Notes under the pieces: generated by a model
Seen by the model: the letters and a program-made list of their open reading frames with translations, nothing else
What the model was told of the DNA's origin: nothing
The model's database searches: none
Shown here: positions 28,201 to 39,049 of the stretch, one piece after another
Numbering within the stretch: the stretch's first letter is position 1
Layout of the letters: the number at the start of each line of letters is the position of its first letter
Translations under genes and position numbers: made by a program
Assembly (NCBI RefSeq): GCF_002234675.1
Contig: NC_019879.2
Location: 19,598,855-19,662,854 of the forward strand
Direction of reading: 5' to 3'
DNA from: Oryzias latipes
Lineage: Eukaryota; Chordata; Actinopteri; Beloniformes; Adrianichthyidae
Length of the DNA stretch: 64,000 nucleotides

Positions 28201-31200
28201 ACCTAAATCTTAGTACTGCAATTAGACAAGAACTAACTGTAACCATTAGAAAATCCTGGTTCACATGTTATCTGATTTACTTTGGAGAACTACATACTGC
28301 ATGGCTGAACTTTCAAACATCCTGTTTTTTCAAATCTCCAACCTCTTACTCTTCAATGAAGAATCTGTGGTTGGCTTAGTTACACAACGCTACTTTGGGG
28401 TCTCAAGAGACCTCTGTTCCCTATGTTTCATTTACACATGTGCAGATGTAAAACTATGAAATGTATTGGATAATAAGCTGGAAAATATCCCATTGTTGGG
28501 GAGCAATCCACACATGTTAACTCAGAATCTCTGTCTTTGGATAAAGGATATGTAATTATTGGTCCTAAATGACATAATCTGAAGAAACCAAAAAACTGAT
28601 CGGCTATTTGGTGTGCATGTAAACAGGTTCCTTGTTAGACGTTTACCCAGATCGGTGAGACGAGGAGGGGTCTTGCTAGTGCTGCGTCTCGTTCGAGACC
28701 CTGAGCGGCGCTGTTTGCGGAGAATGAGAACCGGAGAGTGGCTTGGCTCTCTCTTCCATCTGTCGCGCCTGTCAAAAGAGCGGCTGCGGAACACAGGCCG
28801 CCTCCCCCGGCCTCGAGACCTGGACCTCCGCCTGCGATCCACAGAACGAGACCGAGACCGCCTGCCCCTGTCTCCAGATCTTGACCGTTTCCTGCGGCCA
28901 GCGGATCGGCTTCGGGATCGTTTACTTCTGTCAGTCGACTTGGATCGCCTCCGTCCTCTGGCATTTGGGGAACGGGATCTCCTCTTGCGAGCCGCAGTGC
29001 GGGAATTTGACCGTCGATTTCTTGTTCTTGACTTTGATCGTGAACGCTTACGCCGAGTGGCAGAGCGGGATTTTGACCTCCGTCTACGAGCAGGACTTCG
29101 AGATTTTGACCTTCGCTTTTTCTTTTGTACTGGAGACACAGATTCTCTTTTCTTTACTAGAGATTTGGACCTGAAGAGTATAAACAAAAAGAAAAAAATG
29201 GTTACTACAATGAATTACTTTCATTGCAGCATATTACAGGAACAGTAAACATTTGATCTGCCTATAATATATCTATGCATCTATAAATGTGAAATTTTCT
29301 TGTATCTGTCGGTAAGATCCCCATTTAAAAATAATTTATTTTTATTTCACTTATATAGAGATTTCTAAATTGTCTGACTGTTCATCTCTTTACATTCCAA
29401 CAGTAGTTGAAAATATATGTCAAAGTATTCTGAAACATTAAAGTATAAAAGTTCAAAAAGATAAACATAATAATTCAAAGAGTACCCTGAAATAAAAATG
29501 TTATTAAGCTGCTGTGCCATTATATCAATTTTCAATATTAGTTTATAATTATTCTCAAAAACAAGAAAAAAACTGTCCAATGAAAAGGTTCAAACCTGGA
29601 AGACTTTTTCCTGGATCTAGTTTTGGATGGTGACCGAGAAAGCTTCCTGCGGTCTGCAGGCGACGGCGACTTTGACGGCTGCTTCTTCTGACGATCTGGT
29701 GACACTGAACCTGAGGAACTTCTTTGGCTTCCAGACGCAGTTTTTACAGGAGATTCTTCATCTTCATTTGACCTGTCTGAGCCATCTGAGGCTTCTGGCC
29801 CACCTGGGCCAGGGTCTGGGTCTGGTTCGGGTTCTGGTTCTAGGTCTGGTTCTGGGTCTGGTTCTAGGTCTGGTTGTAGGTCTGGTTTTGGTTCTGGTTC
29901 TAGGTCTGGTTTTGGTTCTGGTTCTAGGTCTGGTTTTGTTTCTGGGTCTAGGTCTAGGTCTGGTTTTGGTTCTGGGTCTGGTTCTAGGTCTGGTTCTGGG
30001 TCTGGATTTGCTTCTGGTTCTGGATCTGCTTCTGGTTCTGGATCTGGGACTTGTGAAGGAGATCTAGATCTGGGTGCTGGCAAGGTTTGACAAAGACTCG
30101 ACTGATTTTCTAAATTGTCAGAGGAAATCACATCCTGAGGGTCCAAGCCAACTTCTGACGGAACTTGTGCCACATCACCTGAGAAGACACGAAAACCAAA
30201 AAACAAATCATACATTTTTTCTTTAATGAATTTCATTCCCAGCCAATAAATGAGAAAGTGTAGTACTCTAGATTATTATACTTGTTGCATGTTAAAAAAA
30301 ATCCTCTTAGTTTGGGCAAACTTAATCAAACTTTATTTACAAAAACAACAAACTTGACATGAAAAAGCTCTCACCTTCAGTAACTGAAACTCCACCATTT
30401 TCTTCAACTGCTTTCATTTCTGGTGTCTTGTCTGCAGGCGGGAGAGGAGACCTCTTCTTTTCAACTGGGGTACAGGATATGGACCTGGCAGAGGACGAGC
30501 TCTCAGACCTTCCATCACTTGATACAGATCTGGACCTGGATTTAGATCTTTTTGTTTCTTTTGACAAAGATTTAGACTTTGACCTCCTTGAGCTCTTTTT
30601 GGGAGATCTGGACCTTCTTTTGCCAGACTGCCTTAAGGAGCGGGACTTTGAACGTTTGGCAGATCTTGGTGAGGCACGGTTTCTTCTTGCTGGGGATCGG
30701 GAGCGCCTTCGGATTGGTGATCGGGACTTAGACCGGCGTCGAGAAGGAGGGGTTCTGGATTTAGTTCGTTTGCGGACACTCCGGGATCTGGAGCGACGGC
30801 TGCGCCTAGATTTTACAATGGAACGTGAACGAGATCGTCTACTCCTACGGGCTGAGCGCGACCGTGAGCGGCGGGATCGAGGAGGCGGTGACCTCCTGCG
30901 CCTCGGCATGGACTGACTTCTAGACCGCCTTCCTCCGGCACGCCTTGCGGCTGATCGGGATCTGGAGCGGACAACAGGCCGCCTTGTCCGAGAGTGGGAA
31001 CGCCGAGGTTTGGTGACAGAACGTGACAGAGAGCGCCTACTAGGTGCACCACTTCGCCTGGGGGTGCGGCTCCTGGAGCGCCTTGTGCGAGAGCGGGAAT
31101 CAGATTTTCGCCGTCTTCGAGGAGAACGAGACAAAGAGGGAGACCTGCGCCCTCCACGCTTAGGAGATCGTGACGCCTTTCTTTTAGGAGAAGGGCTCCT

Positions 31201-34200
31201 GCGTCGCTTTGGTGAAACAGAGTGGGAGCTCTTGCGTCTTTTAGGAGATCTGGACTTCCTTGGAGACTTTGACACCTTTTTCTTCAAAGGGACAGACGGA
31301 GAGGTAGATCGGGATCGACGGCTGGCTCCCTTCTGAGATTTGAGAGGTGGAGAATGAGACTCTCTCTTGCATGTGGGAGATGGAGAACGAGACTTGGAAC
31401 GGGATAGCTGCTGATTCTTCTGAGGAGTAAAAGACCGTCTATCTTTTGAAGGGGACCTGGATAGAGTTCCTGATGGTTCCTTTACCAAAGTGGCTGACTG
31501 TCCATCAGACTGCTGTTCTCTTAAGCTCGGTGATGGCGACCGACTTGGAGCTGACTCGGACTTCTTTATTTCTACACCCTTTAAAGGGGATTGAGACTTG
31601 GAGAAATCGTTTTCTTTCATCTTTGTTTCTTGAACTAAACTGGTTTGATCTTTCGTGGCCAGGTCCTCTCTCTGAGTGGTGCTTTCTTGTTTTGGGATGA
31701 TATCAGGTAACTCGTGGGCATGGCTGAAAACCCCATCTCCAAGACTCACCTCAACTTTAACGATTTCAGTATGTGACATCTCAATGCGACCTTCAGAAGG
31801 GGAATTTGCAAGCATTTCCGATTTGATGGCATTGCCTTCCTTTGCTCCAACAGAATATACGTCGATATCAGTTATCTCCTCCTTCTTTACTTCAGGCAAT
31901 TCAGGCTTTTGCATGACAATGTCAGCTGCCGTCTCCTCTTCATGTTTGTCCTTCAGAGCAATTTTGGACAGCAGTTCTTGGGGGTCCGTTGCAGCAGCAG
32001 AAGAATGTTTACCATCCCCGACCACTTTGCCTCCGTCCCCCTCAGATTCGGAACCTGAAGCTGAGCTGCTATCAGATGGAGAACGAGATGGGGATTTCTT
32101 TTCTTGCTTTTCCTCTTTTTTTCTCTTCTTTTTCTTCTTTTTGGCAGCTTGCTTTTTGTGTTTTTTAGACTTTATATCTCCCTCTGTGTTAACACAATCT
32201 AAAAAGAGACACACATAAAATAAGTTACAAGCACCGTGTGCATTTACTTTAAAGGTGACTGGGATTTATTACTTCACATTTCTCTTTAATACCTGCAGAC
32301 GCATCTTTTTTGCCTTCCTCCTTCTGTTCACCAGGTTCTTTAGCCCCTGCAGCTGCTGCCAATCTGGCACTAAAATCAAAGGTATTTTGAAATGATTATT
32401 TTTCCTATAAATTTAAATATTGGAGAATACCAAACACTCCTGGAGAAATACACATTTATTTCAGGAATAGATTTAACCAATAACGTCATTTGTTTAAACA
32501 GGTTTCAGGTCAGTTCTACTTACCTGGCTCTAGTAGTCCTGACAGGTCTTGGAGGAGGTGGAGGTTCTGCATCTGACTCGGCGCCAGAGTCTGAGCTGCT
32601 CTCCTTCTCTCCTTTCCTCCTCCTCTTTTTCTTTTTACTCTTGTGCTTTCTGTGCTTTTTGTTTTTCTTATGAGGGGGATCAGTGCTGTCCTTGGCATTC
32701 ACATCATCTTTTTCATGCGTGTCATCCTCGCCTGTGGATGGAGCCCAAAATTGAGGATTTTCCAAGTCATTGGCCAACAAAGGCATTAGTTGTAAAGCAT
32801 GAGAGCAGAATATTGCTGCTCAAACAAATTAGAGACCACAAAACCAGTGAACCAAAAATGTATAAAACTACAGGGCAACAATAAAGTTTGAAAGGGAACA
32901 ATATCCTTATTCAGAGCAACTAAATCCCCTAACAATTACCTTAGTAAATAGATAAATTACGCATTACATTTTGTTTTCTGAAAAGTTTGCATTGTTAATT
33001 TCAGGTTTTATTGCAAAAAATAAACTATTAAAGTAGAAAAACAATAACAAATAAACTTGAATAGTAACCTCACGAGAGAAGATGATTCAAATGAGTGTTT
33101 TGCCCTGTGTGTGTGTGTGTGTCTGCGTGTGTGAAAGTGAGGAACCTAAATGTGGTAAAAAGATTAAATAGAAAAAAAGACAGTCTGAACAAGAATGCCT
33201 CTTGAACATTTAGGAGACATCTCTTAGTGAGTGTCTTGCCTAATTTGGCTAAAAATTAGACTTTTTTTTTGATAAGCAGCCAAATAAGCCAAAGTTGTGT
33301 CATTCTGCAGAGAAAAAGAAACAAACAACAACAGAGCATCACACAGCAGGCTCAGGCAGTGAATGGAGGATTACATTGATCTCTTTGAATATTAATAGTC
33401 TTGTAATGTTAAGAAATTGTTCTAAGCATCACATAAATCATTACAAAACTTGAAATTTAAAATAAAAAAATGTATTTTACATTTTTAGTGCAAAACTAAA
33501 GTCTAACTAAAGAAGCATACACACTTATCCAGATCCAAAAATAAAAAAAACAACTTTAAAAAAAATTTCATACAGTTTTAAGCCCATTTTATAAAGTTAA
33601 GTCTGGGTTATACTTTAAAGGGTGGTAGGAAGTCTGTGTCATGCTAGAGAACATCCTAATAGTTTGATCATTTACATCATAGATCTCATTTAAATTAACC
33701 TGTAGTACATGTAACAGGTCAAGTGTAACCCATGTTATTTGTGTTCCTTTTATCTTTTACTTTCTGTTACATCTACTCAGTGGGTTGTGGAAGCATGTGA
33801 GTATGATCACAAGCGGGTTTAGCCAACCAAAGGTCAAAAAAGAATATACAAACTTTAGCCAAACTGGATGCAACAAGCCTCATCAGTGGTTGATCACACG
33901 CTCTTTATTTTCAATCAGGTTGCAGTTACCGGGCTAAAAAGCAGAATCTGGATGTTAAAGTACTCTCCAGGCATCATTATCACTGTTTCTCCAATTTAGT
34001 CATTTTGTAAATGTTTTATCATTTCTTTTAATAAATAAAGATATAAAATTAACTATTACTCCAAGCAGGAACCCCTTGTTGCCCGGCCATTTGATTGTCT
34101 ACAAAAAATACTCCTGATTCAAACAATTTGAATTAAGAAATGCCATTTTGAGCTTAAAATTCTTTAAATGTGTCCTTCATCCTCAGAAAAATCCTAAAAG

Positions 34201-36547
34201 TGCGTGTTAAAAACACCAAAAACATTTTTTTAAAATCAGTTCACACAACAGCATAATTCAAGAGCCCAATGAAAACAAGATACAGTCAGATGTCAACGCT
34301 GACAGAAACTGTACCTAAACGTAACACAGAAAACTTGCACAATTGTTTCTGCTTTCTCCAGTCGTGAACTCCAAAGGAGTGATTAGAGCCTCCGTGAAGT
34401 TAGGCACCAGATGGAGGCCGATGAACAGATTGGTCAGAGAAGAGACGCCTGAACTTTCTCTGTTACTTCTATCAGCGTGCAAGCAGAAAACTAAAATACT
34501 TTGAACTGGTTTGGTGGTGGCTCTACTGATCGATCACATTCTTAAAATAAAATTTCAATAAAAAATGTAAAAGTCTATTGGTTTTGGTTGAAGTAATGCC
34601 TATCTACTGTACCATTACTGGGGTAAATGGGGGTCTATGATGTATGTATGAAGTAGGACCATTAACTGTAAAAGCAATGGACAGCTCAACCCCTTCCTTC
34701 TCGTGTTCCAAGTACCACTGCTTCCTGATACAGGCGCCGGTTGACTGGTTTAAACATGGCAGCGTCTGTATCAGGAAGCAGTGATGAGGGATTCTGCCAC
34801 ATTTCTGAGCCGGAGGTAAGGCAGTTTCTATGGGTGACGTCACACCTCGATTCATCCTTTGTTTTTACAGTCTATGGCTGCATTTACACTTCAGGTCTTG
34901 ATGCCCAAATCCGATTTTTTGACTATATCCCATTTTTTTGATGACCCGCTTAGATCATCTTTTAAAAGTGACCCGTATCCGATTTTTGCATTTACACAAC
35001 AAAATTCTGAAAATATCAAACGTAGACGTTCTGAGGACTACGTAGCAGCATTTCCACCTTCTGCTGACCTCCTTCGGACGCACCACAGTTCGTCGAAACT
35101 TTCCCCAGGACTAGCTTTGTCGTCAAACCGGCAGCCGGATCGTCGGAGGCGGAAGTGCTGCTACACAGATCTGAGAAACTCTAAACCATCATATGAATGT
35201 GTTTCCAGTGGTGTCCAGACAAAATAAAGGCTGACATAATTCTCACATGTTTACATCCAAGATGCTCATTGCAGCATTGCCCGCACAGAGTTTTAAGTAC
35301 CTCCACGGCTAATGTTTTTAGCATGTATTATTAACCTAATGATAATCTTTCTTTGCGGTCCTTGCAGCCAAATAAAAGCACTGACAGATTTTAAAAAATA
35401 ATGAGCGAGCAGGCCCTAAATAATAATCATAACACTAATAAAAGCACATCTAGAAGATGCGTGTTGGTCCTAAAGGCAAACGTTTAGCATGGCGAAAAAG
35501 AAACAAGCAAAGCCCCCCCCTGTTGTGTTTCTTTTGCGTGACTGTGGTTGTCATGGAGGCTACGCAGCAATGGAAGGAGGCGTTGCCTTGGCGCTCCTGG
35601 ATGAGGCAGGCGCACTAGGGGGAATGCGCGGGAGAGGAAAAAGAAGGGCTGCTCGGCCGGCTTATGTACTCTCTCTGAGTTTTGAATGAGGAAGTGTTTG
35701 CAGACGTTGTGCTGTACTAACAGTTATATCCAAGCAAAGAAATAAACAGCTTCTAGCCGTTCCAGAGCAACGGTGTCCCGCTTGATTAGTTACCGTTTGC
35801 GTCCTGACCGGAACCAGACCGGAAATAATGAAGCCTGAGGCTGAAAGGTGACACGCTGATGGGGCTCCAGCTATCCCCGAACAGCAAAATCAGCGCACAA
35901 AAGCACCTTAATAACTCATGCGATCTCAGTTAGTGGTGTCCTGAGTTGATGTTACTGACGTACAACTCGCATTTACGGGGGAATATCCGATTTGTCTGCT
36001 TACACAGCACGTGCAAATGCACATATCCGATTCGTATCCGATTTATTTCCACATATGAATGAGGCCTGAATCCGATCTGAGAAAATCGGAATCCATGCGT
36101 TTTCTTTCCTGCTTACCCGTTCACCGGTCATATCCGATCTGTGCCACATGAGAGGAAAAAAATCTGAATTGGGTCACTTGAACCATGCAGTGTAAATGGG
36201 GCCTAAGAGTAGGACATTTAAGTCGGTTCAAAGGATGCATTTATAGGGGTGTATTTTCTTGGGTTCCTATTATTAGTTTGGATTATCTGCATTCCCTTTA
36301 AAATGATGCGGAGTGATGTAGTAAATATTGAATTTTAGAGTTCTGATATTTTCTGAGCTTCTTAAAATTCAATCTGTGGAGAACATAAACAACTAAGGTA
36401 ATTTTAGAATGTATTTGTATTATGAAGCAAGTGCAAACCTTGAGCCCTCATCCACCAGTAAAAGGCATGACAAAGTGGGCATAAATAAAAAAATACATTT
36501 TAGATGCGTCATCACATACCTGATGGGATATCAACAGCACTTTCCAT
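25273..36547 (-). CDS. son: SON-like SR protein, short C-terminus
   Basis: Coding exons on the minus strand: 36547-36520, 32731-32524, 32369-32293, 32198-30375, 30178-29596, 29170-28647, 28056-27587 and 25347-25273. All phases join and every border is GT-AG, giving about 1262 residues. The start [10 protein letters not shown] has a good context (CACAATGG). Order: Lys-rich segment (about 25-140); acidic and Ser-rich region; RS-rich region (about 320-685); a Pro-Glu-Asp repeat (about 735-820); a second RS domain (907-1065). Then comes the SON signature [24 protein letters not shown], a Met/Pro/Gly-rich insert, TIKELTE, and KCK...KPHVSDDES followed by stop. Human SON, a nuclear-speckle splicing cofactor, shares these motifs but continues into G-patch and double-stranded-RNA-binding regions, which I do not see here. 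It is divergent to ercc1. It could be a second son paralogue or one isoform of a longer gene. Confidence 0.8.
25420..27045 (+). mobile_element. L2-clade LINE, 5'-truncated and decayed
   Basis: It encodes reverse transcriptase pieces: [16 protein letters not shown], then [13 protein letters not shown] and the catalytic YADD box (YADDTQIY) at 25,892-26,254, then [28 protein letters not shown] and [13 protein letters not shown]. Frameshifts and stops break the frame several times. The 3' end AAATAAACTTGCCTTG is the usual L2 tail. It lies antisense in the last coding intron of the SON-like gene. It is inactive. Confidence 0.85.
27071..27240 (-). repeat. Family A fragment (copy A5)
   Basis: Starts with the TIR-like CAGTCCCACTAGAAT and GGTCTTTTAATTATGATTATG, then a GTCCTCTATCGTCAAAA block and AACACCAAAAACAAGATTTT. 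The centre is deleted. It directly follows the L2 tail. Confidence 0.5.
29815..30055 (-). repeat. Coding minisatellite, Pro-Glu-Asp repeat of the SON-like gene
   Basis: About 240 bp of imperfect 6-bp to 30-bp repeats (plus strand: GGTTCTGGTTCTAGGTCT variants). On the minus strand they encode [16 protein letters not shown]-type repeats without breaking frame. Both the frame and the acidic character are kept throughout. Confidence 0.85.
34100..34240 (-). repeat. Family A fragment (copy A6)
   Basis: Contains GAATTAAGAAATGCCATTTTG, a GTCCTTCATCCTCAGAAAAA block and AACACCAAAAACATTTTTT, the distal part of family A in reverse orientation. The rest of the element is missing. Confidence 0.4.
34716..34783. 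repeat. Perfect 18-bp inverted repeat
   Basis: CACTGCTTCCTGATACAG at 34,716-34,733 and its exact complement at 34,766-34,783, separated by 32 bp. It sits at the edge of a family C repeat (TATGGGTGACGTCACACCTC follows). Confidence 0.85.
34874..36206. mobile_element. Non-autonomous DNA transposon with subterminal TCCGAT repeats
   Basis: The left end GGCTGCATTTACACTTCAGG and the right end, reversed, AGGCCCCATTTACACTGCATGG, form imperfect terminal inverted repeats. At least seven TCCGAT motifs cluster near the two ends (34.91-34.98 and 35.99-36.14 kb), as transposase-binding subterminal repeats do in several superfamilies. No transposase frame is seen. The target-site duplication could not be settled. 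Confidence 0.65.
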
Positions 36548-36954
36548 TGTGACCCTTCTGCTGTTATGGATGAAGCCTTTACTGATGTTATTTGTATGTG
36601 TCTCTGAATCCTGCAAACACAAAGGTACATTTAATTTCTTTTGACTATTCCTACAGCGCTGGTACAAAAATAACAGGTTGCAGAGATGTGACATGCAATG
36701 TATGGGGAACCAGGAGATCAAGCAACTCTACCAGGATATTTTTTCCCTTTGAGCTTTATTATAATGGCAGAAATCAAATGAACATTTCCAGTAATGAACA
36801 TGAGTGGACTTATGTTGTATTGCATGTGTTAATGCATTGTGGTAAACTTCATGAAAGGAAGAAATGAACAGATCATTCCTGCAAACCACTTGTATAAAAA
36901 TACTTTTTTTATTCAAGTGTCAGCAGTCTTTGCAGATCTATGGTAAAACAGCAG

Positions 36955-37080
36955 GCAAAACCGGGATGGTGACCGGTCTACAATGTACCCTGCCTTCACT
37001 CAACAGTAGCTGGGACAGGCTCCAGCAACCCCATGATGCCTAGAGAGATTTGGCAGGTTCAGATGGATGGATGGGAATTT
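36955..37080 (-). repeat. Dispersed fish repeat fragment (copy 3)
   Basis: GTAGCTGGGACAGGCTCCAG followed by CAACCCCATGATGCC and GATGGATGGATGG is the reverse strand of the repeat seen at 21.3 and 60.3 kb. Confidence 0.65.
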
Positions 37081-38287
37081 ACAATGCAGTTTCACTGCTG
37101 TAGTGCATTGAAAAAACACGGATAATAGCATTGGAGATTTGGATTTTTCTTCATCATTTGCAGTAGACTGGTTATTTTTAATCTCACAAATGTATAGACT
37201 AAAATACCTCTTTTAAAAAATGTGGGAATTCTGAAATGTGTTTTTGTTGATAAAACATAAATAAAAATAATATTGCATAATAGCCACCACCTAAAAACAT
37301 TTTTTTTAAAACAAAGTATTTTCTGGTCTGTGATTTATATTATTTTATGTCTGACTTATGATAAACAAAACAGCCTGCAGTGTAAACATAACAAATTAGA
37401 AATTAATAAATTAATAGTCAGAAGCTACTGGAATACAAGTCATTGAAATAGGTCCATATATAATTAGACAGAAAGGTAACAACTTCCAACCTGGTTTAAA
37501 AAAAAAGTAATAATAGTGAAGTCCTACTTTGACCACAAGGGTGCAAATTGAAGTTAAAGACTTAAACGAAACCACCGCAACACACGCACGACTCCCCATG
37601 AATCAGGTCTTACATGCGGAAAAATAAAATGTAAAAATATAATACACTCCATTTTAAAATCGCTTTCTATGCTGATCTCGGACGTTTAGCCACTTTATGC
37701 CATGATGTACACCGCTAATCCTTAGCGGATGCTGCCTCGTGAATCAATGGTGAAGCTAACCGCTGAGGCGGCGATTTTAACATCCAAATAATGTAAATAC
37801 GTCTTAGTTTCTACTTCCAAGTTCATATAAAAACATGCAAAGCATTAAACTTATATTGTATCCACCACCACGTTAAACAGCAGCAACACTACTAGCGTAA
37901 AAACCATTCGAGAAGGTACTAGTTCGACGTAACGTAAACACGTTAGATAACACTGACCACTGTGACTGTCGGGCCTCTGATGATGGGTTCATGATGCACG
38001 GTAGCAGCTTACTTTAACTGCTTATTAGCCGCCCAGAGTAAGAATATCTCCCCGTAAACTTGCAGCAATCGCTTACACTTCTAAAATATAGTTTACTCAC
38101 TAGGGATAAATATCACCAACATGAATCTAAAATGCTGGCTGCATGCTGCGGCCTCAATTCACAAGCAGCTCGGTCATTACCGCTAGTCGCGCTCCAAGCT
38201 AGTACACTAGCTGCTGCTACTACAATAAATAAAAAACAAAACCTTCTATTAAACACAACTTAAAAATAGAAGTTGAATATTACATAC

Positions 38288-38430
38288 TTATCCAGAAATC
38301 GACGAATAGCTGCAGTTCCTTTAAATATAACCTGAAATTGCTTTAGTGTGCGAAACAAGGAGTCGTAGAAATTGCTAACAGTTAGCCTGTGCCCTGATCC
38401 GCCATGATGGAGAAAGGTATCCCGACATGC
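38288..38430 (-). other. son: Noncoding first exon of the SON-like gene
   Basis: On the minus strand a good donor (GATAA, then GTATGT) ends the exon at 38,288. Joining to the acceptor at 36,611 puts a TAA stop directly upstream in the coding frame, so this exon is untranslated. It contains CATCATGGCGGATC, a YY1-type element often found just downstream of housekeeping start sites. The 5' edge is estimated. Confidence 0.5.
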
Positions 38431-39049
38431 CATGCTTCGCGGTTTGAATGGCAGCGTCACCATCTCCTAGGAAACGTCATTTTTCTTGAAAAAAGTTGTT
38501 ACAAACTACATTGTTGTTACGATTTGTAGCTTTAATCAAATGTGCTGTTTTGAATCAAACTAATCTTGAAAGGCTGTCATACCAGTTAAATTAGATGCAC
38601 CACAAATTTGCTAAAAAGTCAAATTGTTTGTTTATACTGCATTCCATAACTAAATTTGGCCTACTTAATTTTCTACTTTCTTGGATAAATATTACACATA
38701 ATTCACAAAACCATTTATGCAATTACATATCATTGAATTCAGCATGTAACCTTTAAAAAAATAGCCGTTCGTTCACATGATTAATGTAGTGGTAGAGAAT
38801 CACGAATATTTACATGGGTTGTTTTTCTTGTGCAATTTCCTGGACATAAAACTCCCGCTTTATTTAATTTATTTAGAAAGAATTAAAGAGATACACCATT
38901 GGCTGTTGATGCCTCACACAGCCGGAAGTTGTGCTTTTATTCTGTAAAAAAAAATCTATCCGGAAGTGTCAAGATCACTGAATTTTAAGATAAACAAAGG
39001 TTACATTTTCCAGACGAGCGTGTTTTTGTTAGACGAGTTTGATACAAAT
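38431..39049. promoter_or_regulatory. Divergent promoter between son-like and ercc1
   Basis: About 0.6 kb separates the two genes. Two identical ETS/GABP-type CCGGAAGT sites lie at 38,932-38,939 and 38,960-38,967, just upstream of ercc1. ATGACGTTTCC and a YY1-like element are on the son side. No TATA box is seen on either side. This fits a housekeeping bidirectional promoter; shared regulation is inferred. Confidence 0.55.

Larger units (their letters stand above)
32820..36519. other. Large 5' intron of the SON-like gene, repeat-filled
   Basis: Lies between coding exons one and two of the SON-like gene. It holds a (GT)n tract at 33,109-33,121, a family A fragment near 34.1-34.24 kb, a family C fragment with an 18-bp perfect inverted repeat (34,716-34,783), and a 1.3-kb inverted-repeat transposon. 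No other exon could be supported. Confidence 0.6.

Noticed and set aside
28613-29248. Long plus-strand open frame rich in Arg, Leu and Asp (RDL-type)
   Set aside because: It is the antisense shadow of the RS-rich exon of the SON-like gene; its composition is explained by complementary Arg/Ser codons.
29815-30055. CRISPR-like short repeats
   Set aside because: The repeats are contiguous, coding and without unique spacers, in a vertebrate exon.
29627-30067. Plus-strand hydrophobic frame with LGLVLVL repeats, resembling a membrane protein
   Set aside because: Antisense shadow of the Pro-Glu-Asp minisatellite; no start context or splice support.
30359-32218. Several plus-strand frames opposite the large SON-like exon
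   Set aside because: Shadows of the minus-strand coding exon, which has matching splice phases and SON-family motifs.
38288-38463. Minus-strand frame MVTLPFKPRS... as the N-terminus of the SON-like protein
   Set aside because: Splicing to the next exon puts the reading out of frame with the Lys-rich exon; the start in the next exon (MESAVD) fits instead.
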